Positions 34,301 through 47,060 of a stretch of DNA of 64,000 nt are shown here, piece after piece. This DNA is from Neurospora intermedia (lineage: Eukaryota > Ascomycota > Sordariomycetes > Sordariales > Sordariaceae), in the NCBI GenBank assembly GCA_037102815.1, contig BTPP01000001.1:459001-523000 (forward strand). The letters are read 5' to 3'. Every line of letters begins with the position of its first letter. The stretch's first letter is position 1. The notes under the pieces were generated by a model, which saw nothing but the letters and a program-made list of their open reading frames with translations, searched no databases and was not told where the DNA came from. The position numbers and the translations under genes are program-made.

Positions 34301-37300
34301 CTCACCGCCTGCATGAACTCCTTCGTCATCTTTCTCCTTTTCCTTTTTTTTTTTTTTAAAAAAAAAGAAACCTAATTTTTCTTTTTTTTAGGTACCTAGC
34401 AAAGAGTGAGACGACCATACTACCTACTTGCTAAATACCTACACTATCTATTTAATTATTTCTCCCTCCTTACCCGCAGGTACCTTATCGAGCTTACCTA
34501 CAGCTTCCCCTCCCCCTTCCAAGCTTCCCCTCTAATTCTTGAGTAATGGGGGGATGTTCAATCTCCGATAGCCATGTAATCCGACCAAGTGCACCCGGAA
34601 AAACCCAGCCAATGACACCTCTACCTGTACATACACACAACGAGAACGAGAACAAGATACCGATCGTCATGAAAATGCGTTCATACCTCCAGGCACTACC
34701 TACCCAGAGGTAATTCCGTATTCCGTGGAGATGTCCGTCACCGGGCAAGGATAGGTAAGTTCGCAAAAGTGACTTGTCATTTTTTTTTTTGTTTCTTCTC
34801 TCTCTTGGGAACTGTTCACAGTCGGTAAGCAGGTAAAGGTGAGATCCAAGCTCCATCTGCGGTTGAAGAGAATCTGAGACATCCGATCATTCATGTCGGC
34901 TAGGTACGTAGGTCCTAGGTATCTTGCTTGTAACTCAGCTTAGCTTGCCCGGCTTCACACTACTAGGTCGGCTTTACTGGGTCGGCTTTACTAGGTCAGT
35001 TTGATTGGTATAGTTGGATCGGTCATCAACAGCTAGAGGTAGGTACTGAAGCTGTGCACAGCCAGAGGTACCTAGCTGAGGGTAAGAGGGTAGGTAGGTA
35101 TGTATCTAGATATGCACGATCAAAGATGGCTGAATGAAAAGCGGGCGGTTGAAGATGCGATTGGTCAAGCCAGGTGCTAAAAGTTCCTAGCCTCCTAGCT
35201 CCTAACGAACATGGGTCGCCCAATGGGTATAGAGGCGGTCCACCTCCAGCTTGTACCATAATGTACCGCTTGAAACTGCGTAGTAAGGTGTTCGAGACTC
35301 CCAAGTTTAACCAATGACCAACTACCTGGATCTTAGGTCCCATCGAAGGATTCCACACTTCCACATCGGGAAACTACATCGAGCGTAAGACCTGAAAGGT
35401 CGGCAATTTCCATACACAGTAAGTATGTTTGGGGAAGCTCTTCCCACGCGGACTTGATTCCTGGGTTTATCATAGGTCATACAGCCCTTCATGCTCGCAG
35501 CTCAACGTCATGGGTCCCATGAAGCGACAGTGGGGTTGGATATCTCTGACAGGGAAAGTTCCTCACGCTTGTCTCAAGTCTTCGGGCACAAGAAGAGATC
35601 TAGGATGCCGGTCCCAGTCGGAAATAGCAATGGGCAATAGAAGATGGGAATTGGTGTGATTTCCAAGCCGGATCTCCCTCTTTCCGATCTTGAATTGAGT
35701 GCTAAGCGAAGGGACGGACATTTGCACGTGTGAATCAGGTATGGCGTGGGTATTCGGTGTGATAGAGGCCCTGATATACCCTTCAAGTGCTAGTGAACAT
35801 CCGGGTGTGAAAGCCGTAGTACTAACAGCACCAATTGGTGCACAACTACCACCTGCCCTTGAAACATCTGGAGATCCGGGATCAGGGAGCGAGCAAAGTG
35901 CCCTGAAGGCTGCTTAGCGAGCTTAGCTGCCTACTTTAGTACGATCCTCAAAAGAGTTTAAGCACGTGGCTGTGGTGCTTACCTCTAGCTTGGTAATGAA
36001 CACCCATGCCTATCCGGGGCCATGAACGACATGAGTGGGGCCTTTTTGCGCCGGGAATGTCTCAATCCTCGGGCAACAAGGACATCGGGGAGCGGGTGCG
36101 GTCAGCGGAACAAAGTCTGTTCGCATTTGGTCAACCATGATGGAGAACTCCGTGACCGGGTTCCAGGATGTAATCTCCAGACCATATCACGCTAGCTGTA
36201 GGTGCCCATCCCATCGTCACCCACATGTTGCTGCGGCCGGCGTACACATGTCAGACTTTTAGCAAGCGGAGAAAGCAGACATGAACGTATGGGCACCATA
36301 CCTTAGGACCCCAACGAGTACGAGGACCTTGTGAAGTGGTTGGGGTTTGAGTTGAGTTCTGCAGACGGCCCGCGAGAACTCACTTATAGTGGTGAGTTGC
36401 GCTAACCGGTGGGATCCTTAGTGTTGATCTGTCTTTTGTTTTCTTTTCGACAAGTCCAGCTCGCTTGGTGAAAAGACAGAGTTCCGCAGCAGGCTGGAGG
36501 TTGTCATGGAGCTGGCAGTTGTCATGTATTGACAAAGGTGCAGATCGCCCTCGCTACCAAAGAATCGCGTGCCTGGTGGCCGGTAGCCGGGATCATGGGA
36601 ATAAAACTGCTGGAACTGGAAACCGTGGGGAAACTGACAGGCAGGTGAGTCGGTTCCATTACTGATGGAAATGTCTCATGCTCTCGTCCATTTATCACCG
36701 GATTAATCATCTCTCAACTCGCGTTCAGTCGTTCCCATATACGTTACTGACGCATGACAAGTGAGACAGGCCGGTCAGAGATTCTGTCAATACCCGTTTG
36801 GAGTTCATGTCAGTGTCCGAGAATTGTGATTCTGATGTCGAATCTTCCGTCAGTCCATGGATGGACCCTTCATTCAGGCGTTATGGGTCTAAACCTGAGA
36901 CTGACATACTGTACTCGTACCCATTGTCGCTGTTACTCTGGTGGTTCCAGCTTCCAAGGATATGTGGGCCAGTTGGGATCAGAGATGTAGTACAAAGACC
37001 AAGTACACATGAATTTCTCTGTGCAGTGTACATCGACAGACTTCTGGGCTAAAAGACAGTGTCGTTGAGATCACAAGATAGGATCAGGAGATCTTCTCAT
37101 CGAGCACGAGGGAGTATCCATGAACCAGGGTGTGCAGTGAAGCTTGGAAAACAAAGTACCGCCAGAGCGAATCGGGTGAGTCCCGAGCGCAGACTCTCAA
37201 GGCATTGCTGCACATAAGGAGCGTCATGAATACCTCCCTCACATCGGAACGGGGACAGTAATCCGTCCAGCCGGAAACATGTTCGCATGTGCCCCGGCTG

Positions 37301-40300
37301 TTCATTCCAGTCACAGCGAGGCGAACTGGACGAATAGACGAGCCGAACGAGGACATTGATCAGGGCAAGAAAAGACAGCCGAAAGGCCGCATACCATGTC
37401 CAGATGTTTGCAGCATGCATGGGAGATCTTCACCATCCTCGTCACCATCATGATGGCTAGCATCTCACATCGTGTACGGTGTAACCCGTGCACATACGTC
37501 TTGCGTCGTATGCCGCATCGGTTCAAGCCACTGGGACATTGGGGGAAACGAAGGATGGGATCTGAGAATATGGGGGCAACGCAGGGGCAAGACAGGAGCG
37601 GGCGACAAATCGCAAGCTCTGCGGTACACCGGGACAGTCGCCGAGAACCGAGGCTAAGGTGTGGGCTTACACTAGAAGGGGGGCAGAAGACGGGGGATTG
37701 GTGGAGAGTCCGAGGGTGATGATTAGAGGGGAGGAATGGAAACAGCGGGATGGGTGAATGGGAAGCAAACGGGGCAACTAACCAGTAGCGGAATGGCGGC
37801 TCATCTTCGTTTCTCCCGCGCGAGGTGACGGAGGCCTGCCATGCGTGCCTTGTTTCGTGTTTTACCGTTACTGTGGTGCTTGCCCGATTTTGAGATGACC
37901 ATGCTTTATTCCCCATTGCCTTATCGATTGACCGATCAGCCACACAACAGGGACGATGGGTAGAGAGAGCGGCTTTTGAGATCCCATCCCCGGGCATCAG
38001 CCATTGTCCATCAGAAATCCGCCTTGTGTATCGATGTCTCGTCCTTTCTCTGATCATGCTGGTCGGATCAGGGGTCCCAGACATCACTCGAGATCGGCCG
38101 TGGATGCTAGCGAATTCGGGAAATGCACCCAGGACCGAGGACCTGGAACGACCATGCTAAGGGCCCCTGCTTCTTCCGTCACCGACAGCCTGTTTGACTG
38201 GTGGCACAGGCTTACACTCTTGGGAGATGGGCTGATCGACCACTCATTTTCCTCACAATCTTGATGGGGCTTGAGGGTCTCTGATTGTGTAACCAAACCA
38301 TAATGCACGGCCACTACATATTGGTCGAGTCGCAGTGCCCTATTGGTAAACTGCGAGATCTGGGGCCGGGTATCGACAGTCTTTCAGGGCGCCGGGGCTG
38401 GTCAATTCGAACTAGGGGTGGGTGGGCGACTTACCTTGCTTGTACTTTGCAGTAGCTCACGATCTTGCTGAACCAATTTCGCCGGAAATCTCCTTTGCGG
38501 GGATTATCGCATTAGCCCCAAACGTGCTGATTTTGCGTCAAAAGGGGCACTAAGTGTACTGTGTAGTTAAACCCTCCGAAAGCGCGGTTGTTGGTTCACG
38601 CTGACAAGGAGCAACTACACGCCCCGTTATTAACTTAACAATTTCAGCGTGAATTGGAGTAACACCTTGGGCCGAGAAAAATGGATTTCCAGATCTGTGA
38701 CTGGATGCAAAGAAACAGTCAAACTCGGTCTATAGAGGTCCTGACACCATGAGCCGAGAGCATTGACAGGAAGCTGAAAACATTGACGAGCCCACAGTAT
38801 CCGGGAAGAATCACCGAACCAACACTACAGCATCATGTGGATCTTCACCAGGCCGAGAACACGACCTGGGGGAGACGTTTACCGAAATCTATCACAGCCG
38901 CCGGCTTGACGCTATCTCACGATTCGCGACTGCGCTATTGAGCCATACCCCCGGAAAGTGGGACATCCGTGACTGTAACAGCCACTGGTGGTGATGCGAA
39001 TGTTTCCTTAGCAAATTAGGGAAGTTTCGGAGCCCTTCCCAAGATGGCTACGGGTGATTGTCAAGGATGGTAAATCACCGGAGAGGGTGTCTTCCGAATA
39101 GAAAAAGAAAGGTGAGAGAAGCCCGGATCACCGAGACAAGGCAGCAGGATTCTTGTTGCCAGTTCTCTATCCCAAGTTGTGTCGACACCAATGAAACTTG
39201 TTCAGCCGACTTCATGTCTTGCCCGACAGCGCAGCCATCCAATATATGCCAGCGTCTGCATCATCACAACACCTGCAAATGATAGCACTGGCACGATGTG
39301 GATGACCAAGAGGGCTTTTCAGATGCCAATCCACCGTTGTCGAAGACGTTTATGATCCCAGTGCGAAGCCGTCGACGGAGGCAGAGTAACCAGACCGAAG
39401 GAGGGCAACCAAGTTACCACAAGCCCATGAAGCCAGTGGGATGACCGGGCAGTTTACCACCCACCGACGACCGGCATGAATAAAATAGGCCCTCGCTGCC
39501 ATAGCCTGCAGCATGGAGTAGGGATTCGGGCAGGATGCAATGCTTCGAGCCTATAAAGGAAAAGAAGCCGTTGATAGACGTGTTGCATTGCCACGGTGGT
39601 CATGAGCACGGCTTGGAGATCAATAAGACTCGGTTCAGTCTGGGTTTGTGGGAGACCAAGGAGGACCCACAAGGACAAAACTGGAGACTCCCGAGGCACC
39701 AGATGACTCGGCAACGGTTGCTAGCTCGTTAAGGAGTTGCTCGTCACGCGTGGCAAACGGATGTGGGCCAAAAAAGAGGATCTTGAAGTCCAACGTTTAG
39801 GTGTTGGCCGTGCGAGACACAAAGCGTGAGTCCAGACTGTCATGCGGATTTGAGGTGAATGGTGAACAACCGGACAACGACCCGTCTCGGCTGCGATGCT
39901 TGACATGTCGTATACTGTGTCTGTCTGTTGGAGTCGAAGATTGGAAAGATTGCAAGGATAACCCGGGTAGAGTGGAAGAAAAACCGATTTTCGAGATGGA
40001 ACGGCGTGAGGCCGTTGGTCGAGAGGTGGAGGCAATGCTGCTCCAACACGGTCCGGCATAGCTCCGCGCCAACTGCTGCCATGATGCTGCTGAGCCGGCA
40101 CAAACATGATGATCAGAAAGGAAGTAGCGAAGTGGGAGGTAGTTCTCATGGGCTCCGCACTGGGCAACTTTGCGCGGAACATTGTGCGTGGTTATGCAAG
40201 AGATGCCTACTCGGAGGCGGTTCCCTAAAAAATGATATTCCAGGGACGTGATGCATTCGTTGCCATCTTGCTCTGTATGTCGCCTTGTCGAAGTCGAGAT

Positions 40301-41091
40301 CCCATTCAGCTGAATGATGTCAGTTAATTCGAGTAGCTAAGAAGCAATGTGCGGCAGCCGTAGGGATCGGGGTGCCTTTCGTGGAAACCTACCAAGTAAA
40401 GAAAGGCTCTTTGATTCACGGTATCCGGCCAGTTGGTCGTGAATCGAAACCACTGGAGGGTGGTAGCTTGGCCGCACACGCTTGGCGTGCCTCCCCGAGA
40501 CGTGATTCGTCGACATGAAGTGAGGCGCACCCCTAACATCCGAAATGTACCCCTGTGTACATTTGGCTTTCGATATGAAGGACACGCAATTTGTGTTGCG
40601 ATCCCAAGGCGTGTATGTTTCTGTTAGCCCACTTGGCTTGGCAATACCCTGAAATCCGAAGACCAATGACCCCATCAGCCTCTCCCTTCACACACACATT
40701 CGGAGGACGTGAAGCCGGCCGCCTGGTCACACTACTCCTGGATGTTGGTGTTGGAGCGGCAAGGGTTCAGGCCTTTGACTTATCTTTAGCTTTTCCGAAA
40801 ACCTTCGGGGCATGGAAAACTAAGGAATACTCCGGTTATGCTCAAGCGAAAGCTGAGCGAAATCGTTTATATAAGTGGCCTCTGAACCACCGAAACGAAA
40901 CGACGACAGAGATCAAGATCCAGGCCACGACAAGCATCTACAACAAGAAGTTAGCAGCACGATCTGACGAGACAAATACAAGCCTACCTTCCGAGTAAGA
41001 ACGCACCTTGCACACACTGAGTGGCAACATCAGAACAACCTCAAAATACAAAGATCATCAAGACATCACCGTTCGTCCAAATATCATCAAG
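31313..41091. other. Gene desert of about 9.8 kb
   Basis: No supportable protein gene or RNA gene. The left half (31.3-35.4 kb) is more A/T-rich and full of TACCTAGGTA, GGTAGAGGTAGG and CTACCTACC motifs (for example 32571-32582, 33211-33240, 33603-33624, 34900-34922, 35063-35080). It also has homopolymer A and T runs near 34342-34390. The right half (35.4-40.9 kb) is of ordinary composition with short random-looking frames, the longest being 258 codons on the minus strand at 37311-38087 with no domain. A TATA-like TTATATAAG at about 40867 lies about 220 bases before the next gene. Confidence 0.45.
33682..33718. repeat. CTAGTT hexanucleotide microsatellite
   Basis: Six tandem CTAGTT units; a further TTCTAG follows at about 33725. 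Confidence 0.85.
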
Positions 41092-41721
41092 ATGTGCCAC
41101 GGACACCCCGCCGGACATTCATGCGGCCACACTTCGCTGCACTGGCACTATTGTCCAGCAGCCAAGATCGACCTCAACACGGGATACCAAGAGCAATGCA
41201 GCAACACGACCATGGCCAAAGAACAGCCCTCAAACGCCGGTTGTCCCTTGCAGAACTGTGACTTCAAGAACACCAACGGCAACTGGACATGCTGCCAATG
41301 CAACTCCCCAAACACAACCGGGTGGTGTGACGGCATGCTGCCTAACCCGCGATGGGAAAGAAATGCCCTCACCAACGAATGGCAGTACATCCAGACCTGC
41401 GACCACATGTGCTGCAGGAACTGTCCCAGGGAAGGTATGTGGTGGACCCTCCTCCAGTGACCTGAGACCTCGGATATTGGTAGCAATAAGCTAACAGACG
41501 GACCAGCACCTGCCCCCGGCTCTAGTGCCGAAGGCTCCCGCAAGAAGAGAAAGGATGCCAGCAAGCGCGGTACCAGGGACCCCAGAGATGGTGTATCCAT
41601 GACCGCAGAGGAGGCCGGACAGTCGACATCCTACGACATTGCGCTGGACTACAGCGGGAAGGAAAAGAAGCACAACAAGGAGTCGTCGTCGTCGTCAAAG
41701 TCGAGGTCCCGGAGGCACTAG
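41092..41721 (+). CDS. Small Cys/His-rich protein, WTCCQC family member C
   Basis: Two exons, 41092-41434 and 41507-41721, join in phase to 185 residues (donor GTATGT, branch GCTAAC, acceptor ACCAG). The N-terminal module has MCHGHPAGHSCGHTSLHWHY, C21 and TGYQEQCSN. The core follows: CPLQNC, GNWTCCQC (C67, C68, C70), GWC79, then CDHMCCRNC (C103, H105, C108, C111). The second exon encodes a basic, Ser-rich tail (SRKKRKDASKRG, GKEKKHNKE, SSSSSKSRSRRH) with bipartite nuclear-localisation character. Retention of the intron would stop after GMWWTLLQ and remove the tail, so splicing could decide whether the basic tail is present. An acceptor eight bases upstream (AACAG) is also in phase and would add two residues net. 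Probable zinc binding; function unknown. Confidence 0.75.
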
Positions 41722-44700
41722 CCGATTGGAGTGTCCCGAGGAGGAATGTTTGTGCGAACACGAGAAGCCGGACGTCATGCCGGCGGATGCATTGCTTTTT
41801 TTGGTGCAAGTCATTGGACTTATAGCCAAAAGTGGGAGGTTGCCTTCTCTTTGATGATACCCGTGGATCCCTCATACACCACACCACGTCTTGGAGTTGG
41901 GCGGCGTCGATTGTTTTTCAGAGCATACGGCCAGCATGCATCAAGGGCGCACAAAAGGAAAGGACCGTGATTTGACAACTGGAAGGATGGATAAATGAAT
42001 GGTGGGGAAAGCAACAGCAACACCAACGGCGTTATTTTGGTTCGGGTTGTTTTTTTTGTTTTTTCTTTTGTTAATCTTCGGCGGGTTCTGGATCCGAACT
42101 TTGTAATCTGGGATTTTCGGTCGGTCGGCTCTGGGCGACAGGGTCTTGACGTGTGCGTTTGCTTTTTGTTGTGTCATCATAACCGATGATTGAGCGTTAG
42201 TGAAATATCTCAAACTTCGCTTCTTCCGTCGTCTTTGGTGCTCATGATCTCGAATGGTCTTGTTACGTAGATGACGAAGGTGGCGTAATTGAGTGGGTTG
42301 TAGTGTTGATGCTGTTGACGGCAATGGCAGTCCTGCCTGTTATATCTTGCGGCGGCTCAAGTGTAAAAAAGGTATTGACCAATTGCGTGCCATGTTTGCG
42401 TGGTGGAAGCCATGTTGATGCCAACAGAGCATTGTTGGTGGTGAAGACGGGAATGGGAGAGAAGACCAGTGGAAGTGGAGTGAGGTGGGTAAGCGGGCAG
42501 TGAAGGAATAATTAAGACCAATGCTGATGTGGATTTTTTTGACAAGCACTGGCCTGCCGCCACGGGAACGATGAATAGTAGAATAGAGACCTAATTAATA
42601 TGAAGCTATCGCATGTGGGCAAGCGGTGAAGCCGGCATCTCTTGTGAGACCGTCATGTGTGTCAAACAGTCTCAATCCGGTCCAAGTCGGCAGCGTGCTT
42701 TCCACTTTCGGGGTCCTGCATGTGTAACCAGACTGTGTGCGAAGTTGCCGTGGGGTGATGCTGGGAATATTTGGGTCTTTGTTTGCCCTAGCAGAACCTT
42801 TGGTGTTGAGGCTATCCGGGATAGGGTTGACAGCGAGGAAACTGCACAACCATGGTTCGTGGTAAACAATTGGTGAGGGTTGGGATTGGACAACGAAGTT
42901 GACATCATCAGGAACGAGAGGTGGTGAGGAGGGGTAGAGAGGTTGAAAAAGAAAGAAGAAGGAGCGAAACAGGAAAGCAGGGGAGAGGTCCGGTTATCTC
43001 TCGAGCGCGATCATACCTACCCATCAGATGTGTGCAAGGCAAGAAGGAGACGGAAGGTGCGCAAGTTCCTCGGCAGCAAGGGATGCAGAAATACTCGCGT
43101 ACTTGAAGTGTTTGGGGGAAAGAGCAACGTGAGTGATGTGAAGGGAAGAAAAGCACAGAAGGAACTTGAGACAGATTGTCGTGGCACTCAGTCGACTAGT
43201 GCAGTGCAACCGCAACCGTGAAATTGGCGTGGATTTTGGGAGGAAGTCGTAAATGGTTCAGTCGCAAAGCTCATCCACGCGGAAGGTGTTGCCATTGACG
43301 TCAATCGTACGATCACGGCAGTTGGCTTTCAGCAAGAGCGGCTAGTCAACCGCCTTCTGGTGGTGGTCACTGACGATCTGCGCGGCAAGAACATGGCCAA
43401 GAACAGGCAAGAACGGCGAGCAAGCCCAGGCACTACAGTCCGGGCAATTCAGCCCCCCCGCATCTTCCGTCGCCGACCACCAATGAAACTTGGTAATTGT
43501 AGGGTTAGGGAACTGCTAGGGCACGACTGAATCATTTTCGCTCGCATGAATCCCCTCATTCAGTGCCTCGGTTGCCTATTCACTTTCGGTCACCTCAATA
43601 TCCATTTTATGCGAGGTGGATCCATTTGTTGACGTGCTGCTTAAAGTAGGTATTTGAACAGTACAGCATTGGCGATGGGTTGATGGTTCATGATGGAGGT
43701 TACTTCTGGCATTTCAGTTGCTAAGATACCCGAGACTCTGATGATCGTCGGTATTCGGCCAACATGCACGGAAATGGAAGCCAACAACCCATTCGGGGAG
43801 GACGATAACTCGATGGCCGCTTTCGACGGACTGTCGATATTGAGATGATGTTTTCTATCTTCAGAGATGATGGCGCCCCCCGTACGACGTGCAGACAAAG
43901 ACATCTCCCCATGGGAGCGCCAAGTGGATATTGGTTCCTGAACGCGTCGTCGTCCCCTCGAATGGAAACACCCGACGTCTTATTTGTCTTGCCGTGCCAC
44001 GTGCTGTACCGTCTGTGCAACGCCTCGCTTCCGTCTGACCTGATATCTGTGCAAGGATGGGGGCGGGCAGAGCACCGGATGGTGATGAAAGCTGGGTGCG
44101 GCACGGTGATGGGCATTTGCTGGTCCCGGGGTTGTGGCCGATGCGTGTGTCCTCAATGACCGTGACTGGGTAAACAGTTTACACCCGACCACACACTCAA
44201 GTTGACGACGATGACGAGATGTAGCCAAGCACCCAAGGTTGTACGTGGCATCACCCTTTTCACGTGCCAGGATGACATGCAATCACAAAGCACATGGCTC
44301 CCCTCTGAACAGAAAAGATCCAGTTTCACCACGGCTGTCGGTGCGGTCCCAACTCTATCATCCATTGGTTTGCATGAAAGAGCTCTCAACCGGTTACCGG
44401 ATCCAATCTTGAGGGCTACAGATAACCGATCAGCATTCCCTGGCAACGACATCTCGGTACTGAGCAATCGACAGGCTCTGGAAGTGAGGAGGAAGGGATC
44501 CCTTCCATATACCGACCGTGATATTGCCATTATGTAGCACTCGTCTGCCTCAACCGAGTGAAACAACATTGTGAGGAAATGAGGCCGTAAACAGTAGCCT
44601 TCCCGCCATCGCGCGTCCCTCTCCATCTCGGGCTGTCCGAAAAGAAAATCAAGAGAAAGAAGATAAGCACCGGAGGGGCCTCGAAGAGGATAACCGACGA

Positions 44701-46709
44701 CTGCTGCGCATGAGGTGCGGTTGCAGTATTTGGTGGGGACTCTGAAACGCATCACTGCACGACGACGAGACCTGGACCTGACCTGACCTGGAGTTGTGGA
44801 GGGGTTCCACCGAGAGGAGTCCATTGCTTGCAGTGGTCCGGCTCCGCCCGCCTCGATACATATGTACACTACACTCGGGCCAGGCGAGAGCAAGCCCAAG
44901 ATGGCGAACTGAATGTCAGCGATGCCTAGGTGAGCGAGTATGTAAGAGGAAACAAAATAAAAGTAGGTATAATCGATCCCAAAGTTCATCTTGGCCATGA
45001 CGAATGAGGCATTTTTATCTTGTCATGATGGAAAATCATCATCGGTACATTCTCCGAGCAACCGAAACCCGGATCCAAACTAGGCCATGGAGCTGATAAC
45101 TCCGGGAGATCATCATGAGCAGATCACCATCAATCAGCCCGTCCTTCGGCTTCGAAACCGTCTTCTTCGCCGTGACGCATTGAATTGATGGAATGAATGT
45201 CGTGACACTTGGCTTTGGGTTCCCCAAACTGCCATCCAAATGCCCTCGTCACCTTGATAAAACCCCTGGCCATCATTCTGCAAGGAGATCAACGCTAACG
45301 CGCCCGTTGAACGAATGGTTCTGGCAGGCGACGAATGAGAGAAAAAGAGGAACAATTCTGGCTCGGCACTTTGTCAAGCCATGCCACATGGCAACTGTGA
45401 TGCCCCTGACGCCAGGGCAGTTGACGAAGGGATAAAGACGGGGTCCGATCCCATTGGACTGAGGGTGCCTACAATTGTGCCTGCCGGATCGCGCCCATAA
45501 AATCTCCAGCGGCGTACACATCGAACAGCAAGTGGACGTGAAAAGTTCCAGCAACGGAGGTCCAGGTGCGTACCCCCATGTCGTTCGTTGTGTTGTGTTG
45601 CACAACATATTGGTGATTAGCAGCGTGACAGTGACAGTCCGAATATGATCCGAATCCGACTTTGTTGAATAATTAATCGCCTGGTCACTTCAATACTACA
45701 ATGCTCGGTCTCTTGAGATTACCCACCCATTCTTTCCAGGCTGAATTCCATTTGTCCAGAACGCCAGCCGTTGGGGGAAACTGCCGGGTTGGGCTTCCCT
45801 TCCTGCAGTTTATAACTGGTTGGCCTGTTCGTCGTATAAGTCCAGACCCGCGGACCTGCCAAAACAGTCGCTCCGCCAATCTCTCTCCCTCTCCACTTCT
45901 CTTCCGTTCATTTGCGAGCGCATCCTGTCACTCATTCCCACCCCCCCCGAAATCCCATCCGTTTGTAACTTTCCTCCACTCGCCCAGCCAGGAGACAAGA
46001 CGACTAGTCTCGAAAGTAGCGCCATCGACCAAACCAGCCCGACCCTGCAGGAGCCGTCGTCCTTTTCCCCATTCAGGTCATTTAGCGATTCGAAACACCG
46101 ACCAACTGCTCCAGCCAGCGACCATCACCACCGCGTTCGGTAAACCTTGCTGGTCAAGTTGCTTCTGCTTCTCCGGCGGCGCCATTCCTCATTCGCCTTT
46201 GATCGTCGCTTCGGCCGTTTCAGTGGACTGCAAGATTGCGACGCCCCTACGGGCACCTATCGAGCCGACATCACGTTTTTGCCCAGGCAGTGGGCAAGGG
46301 AACAAAAGGACAACAAAAAGGAGATCCCTCCCCGACCCTTGATTTACCATCGTCCGACATGTCCACCTCGTTTGATTCCGCCGATTCCTCTCGTCCTATG
46401 ATGGCTCCCACTGTAAGTCTCGCTGCTAGCATGATGATCCATTCCCCTTCCTTAATTCCACTACCCATCCATTCCAGATGCGCCTCGATAGGTTTACTTC
46501 CCTGTCTGTTGTGTCGCACGTCGCCGTTGTATTAGGCCGGTTGACTACGTTCCGGGACTAGAGAGAACTAGGCCAGAGAGAGTTGCGCAGTCGCAAAACC
46601 AGATGCGCCAGGCACCGACACATAAAATAGACACATAGGGATCTTCTCTACCACACTTGACTTTACATTTTCACACTACCCACCCATTCAACCTCGACCC
46701 AAACTAACA
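41722..46709. other. Intergenic, no supportable gene
   Basis: The longest frames are 281 codons on - (44153-44998; starts MAKMNFGIDYTYFYFVSSY, no domain) and 213 codons on + (45701-46342, in C/T-rich leader-like DNA). Both look accidental, but the first is long enough to note. At 46359-46412 an ATG-led 18-codon piece (MSTSFDSADSSRPMM..) ends at a GTAAGT donor. It does not join in phase to the next gene with any acceptor I found, so it may be a spliced upstream leader. AGGGTTAGGG at about 43501 is a short telomere-like match. Confidence 0.35.
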
Positions 46710-47060
46710 ATGTCCACCCCAACCCAGACCCAAAACCGCGCCTCCGTCCGCCTCTCCAGGGCAGCCTCCATGGCCCCCTCGGTTGCGCCCACCTTCAGCA
46801 CCACCGACACCGCCGTCGCCCAGATCGTCGACATTGGCAAGGGGCTCGAACGTATGGAAAACAAGGCGCTGACGCAGCAGCGCGTGCAACTGTCCGAGGA
46901 GAAGAGCGTCAACTTGCAGAAACTCGCCCTGGGCGCCAAGCTTGAGCGCGCGCTCGACCGTCGCATGTCTGGCCAGGATGCGGTCATGAGGCCGCGCAAG
47001 CCAACTATTACCGCCGCTTCAAGTGTCATCAGCGAGAAGGAGAGGGTCGAGGCGATCTGA
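46710..47060 (+). CDS. Small conserved-looking hypothetical protein
   Basis: Single frame of 116 residues; the ATG at 46710 follows CTAACA and has a purine at -3. The N-terminus is Ser/Thr/Pro-rich (SVRLSRAASMAPSVAP). Residues about 33-90 are strongly helical and charged (DIGKGLERMENKALTQQRVQ, KLERALDRRMSGQDA), suggesting a coiled coil or a helical adaptor. The tail has PRKPTITAASSVISEKE. GC3-rich codon use over the helical part supports real coding. No signal or membrane segment is seen. I do not recognise a named family. The long C/T-rich upstream region suggests a long, probably spliced leader. Confidence 0.65.
   Translation: MSTPTQTQNRASVRLSRAASMAPSVAPTFSTTDTAVAQIVDIGKGLERMENKALTQQRVQLSEEKSVNLQKLALGAKLERALDRRMSGQDAVMRPRKPTITAASSVISEKERVEAI

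Noticed and set aside
37311-38087. 258-codon minus-strand frame
   Set aside because: No domain, no splice support, random-looking composition; probably chance.
43501-43510. AGGGTTAGGG as a possible internal telomere repeat
   Set aside because: Only about one and a half units; too short to indicate a former chromosome end.
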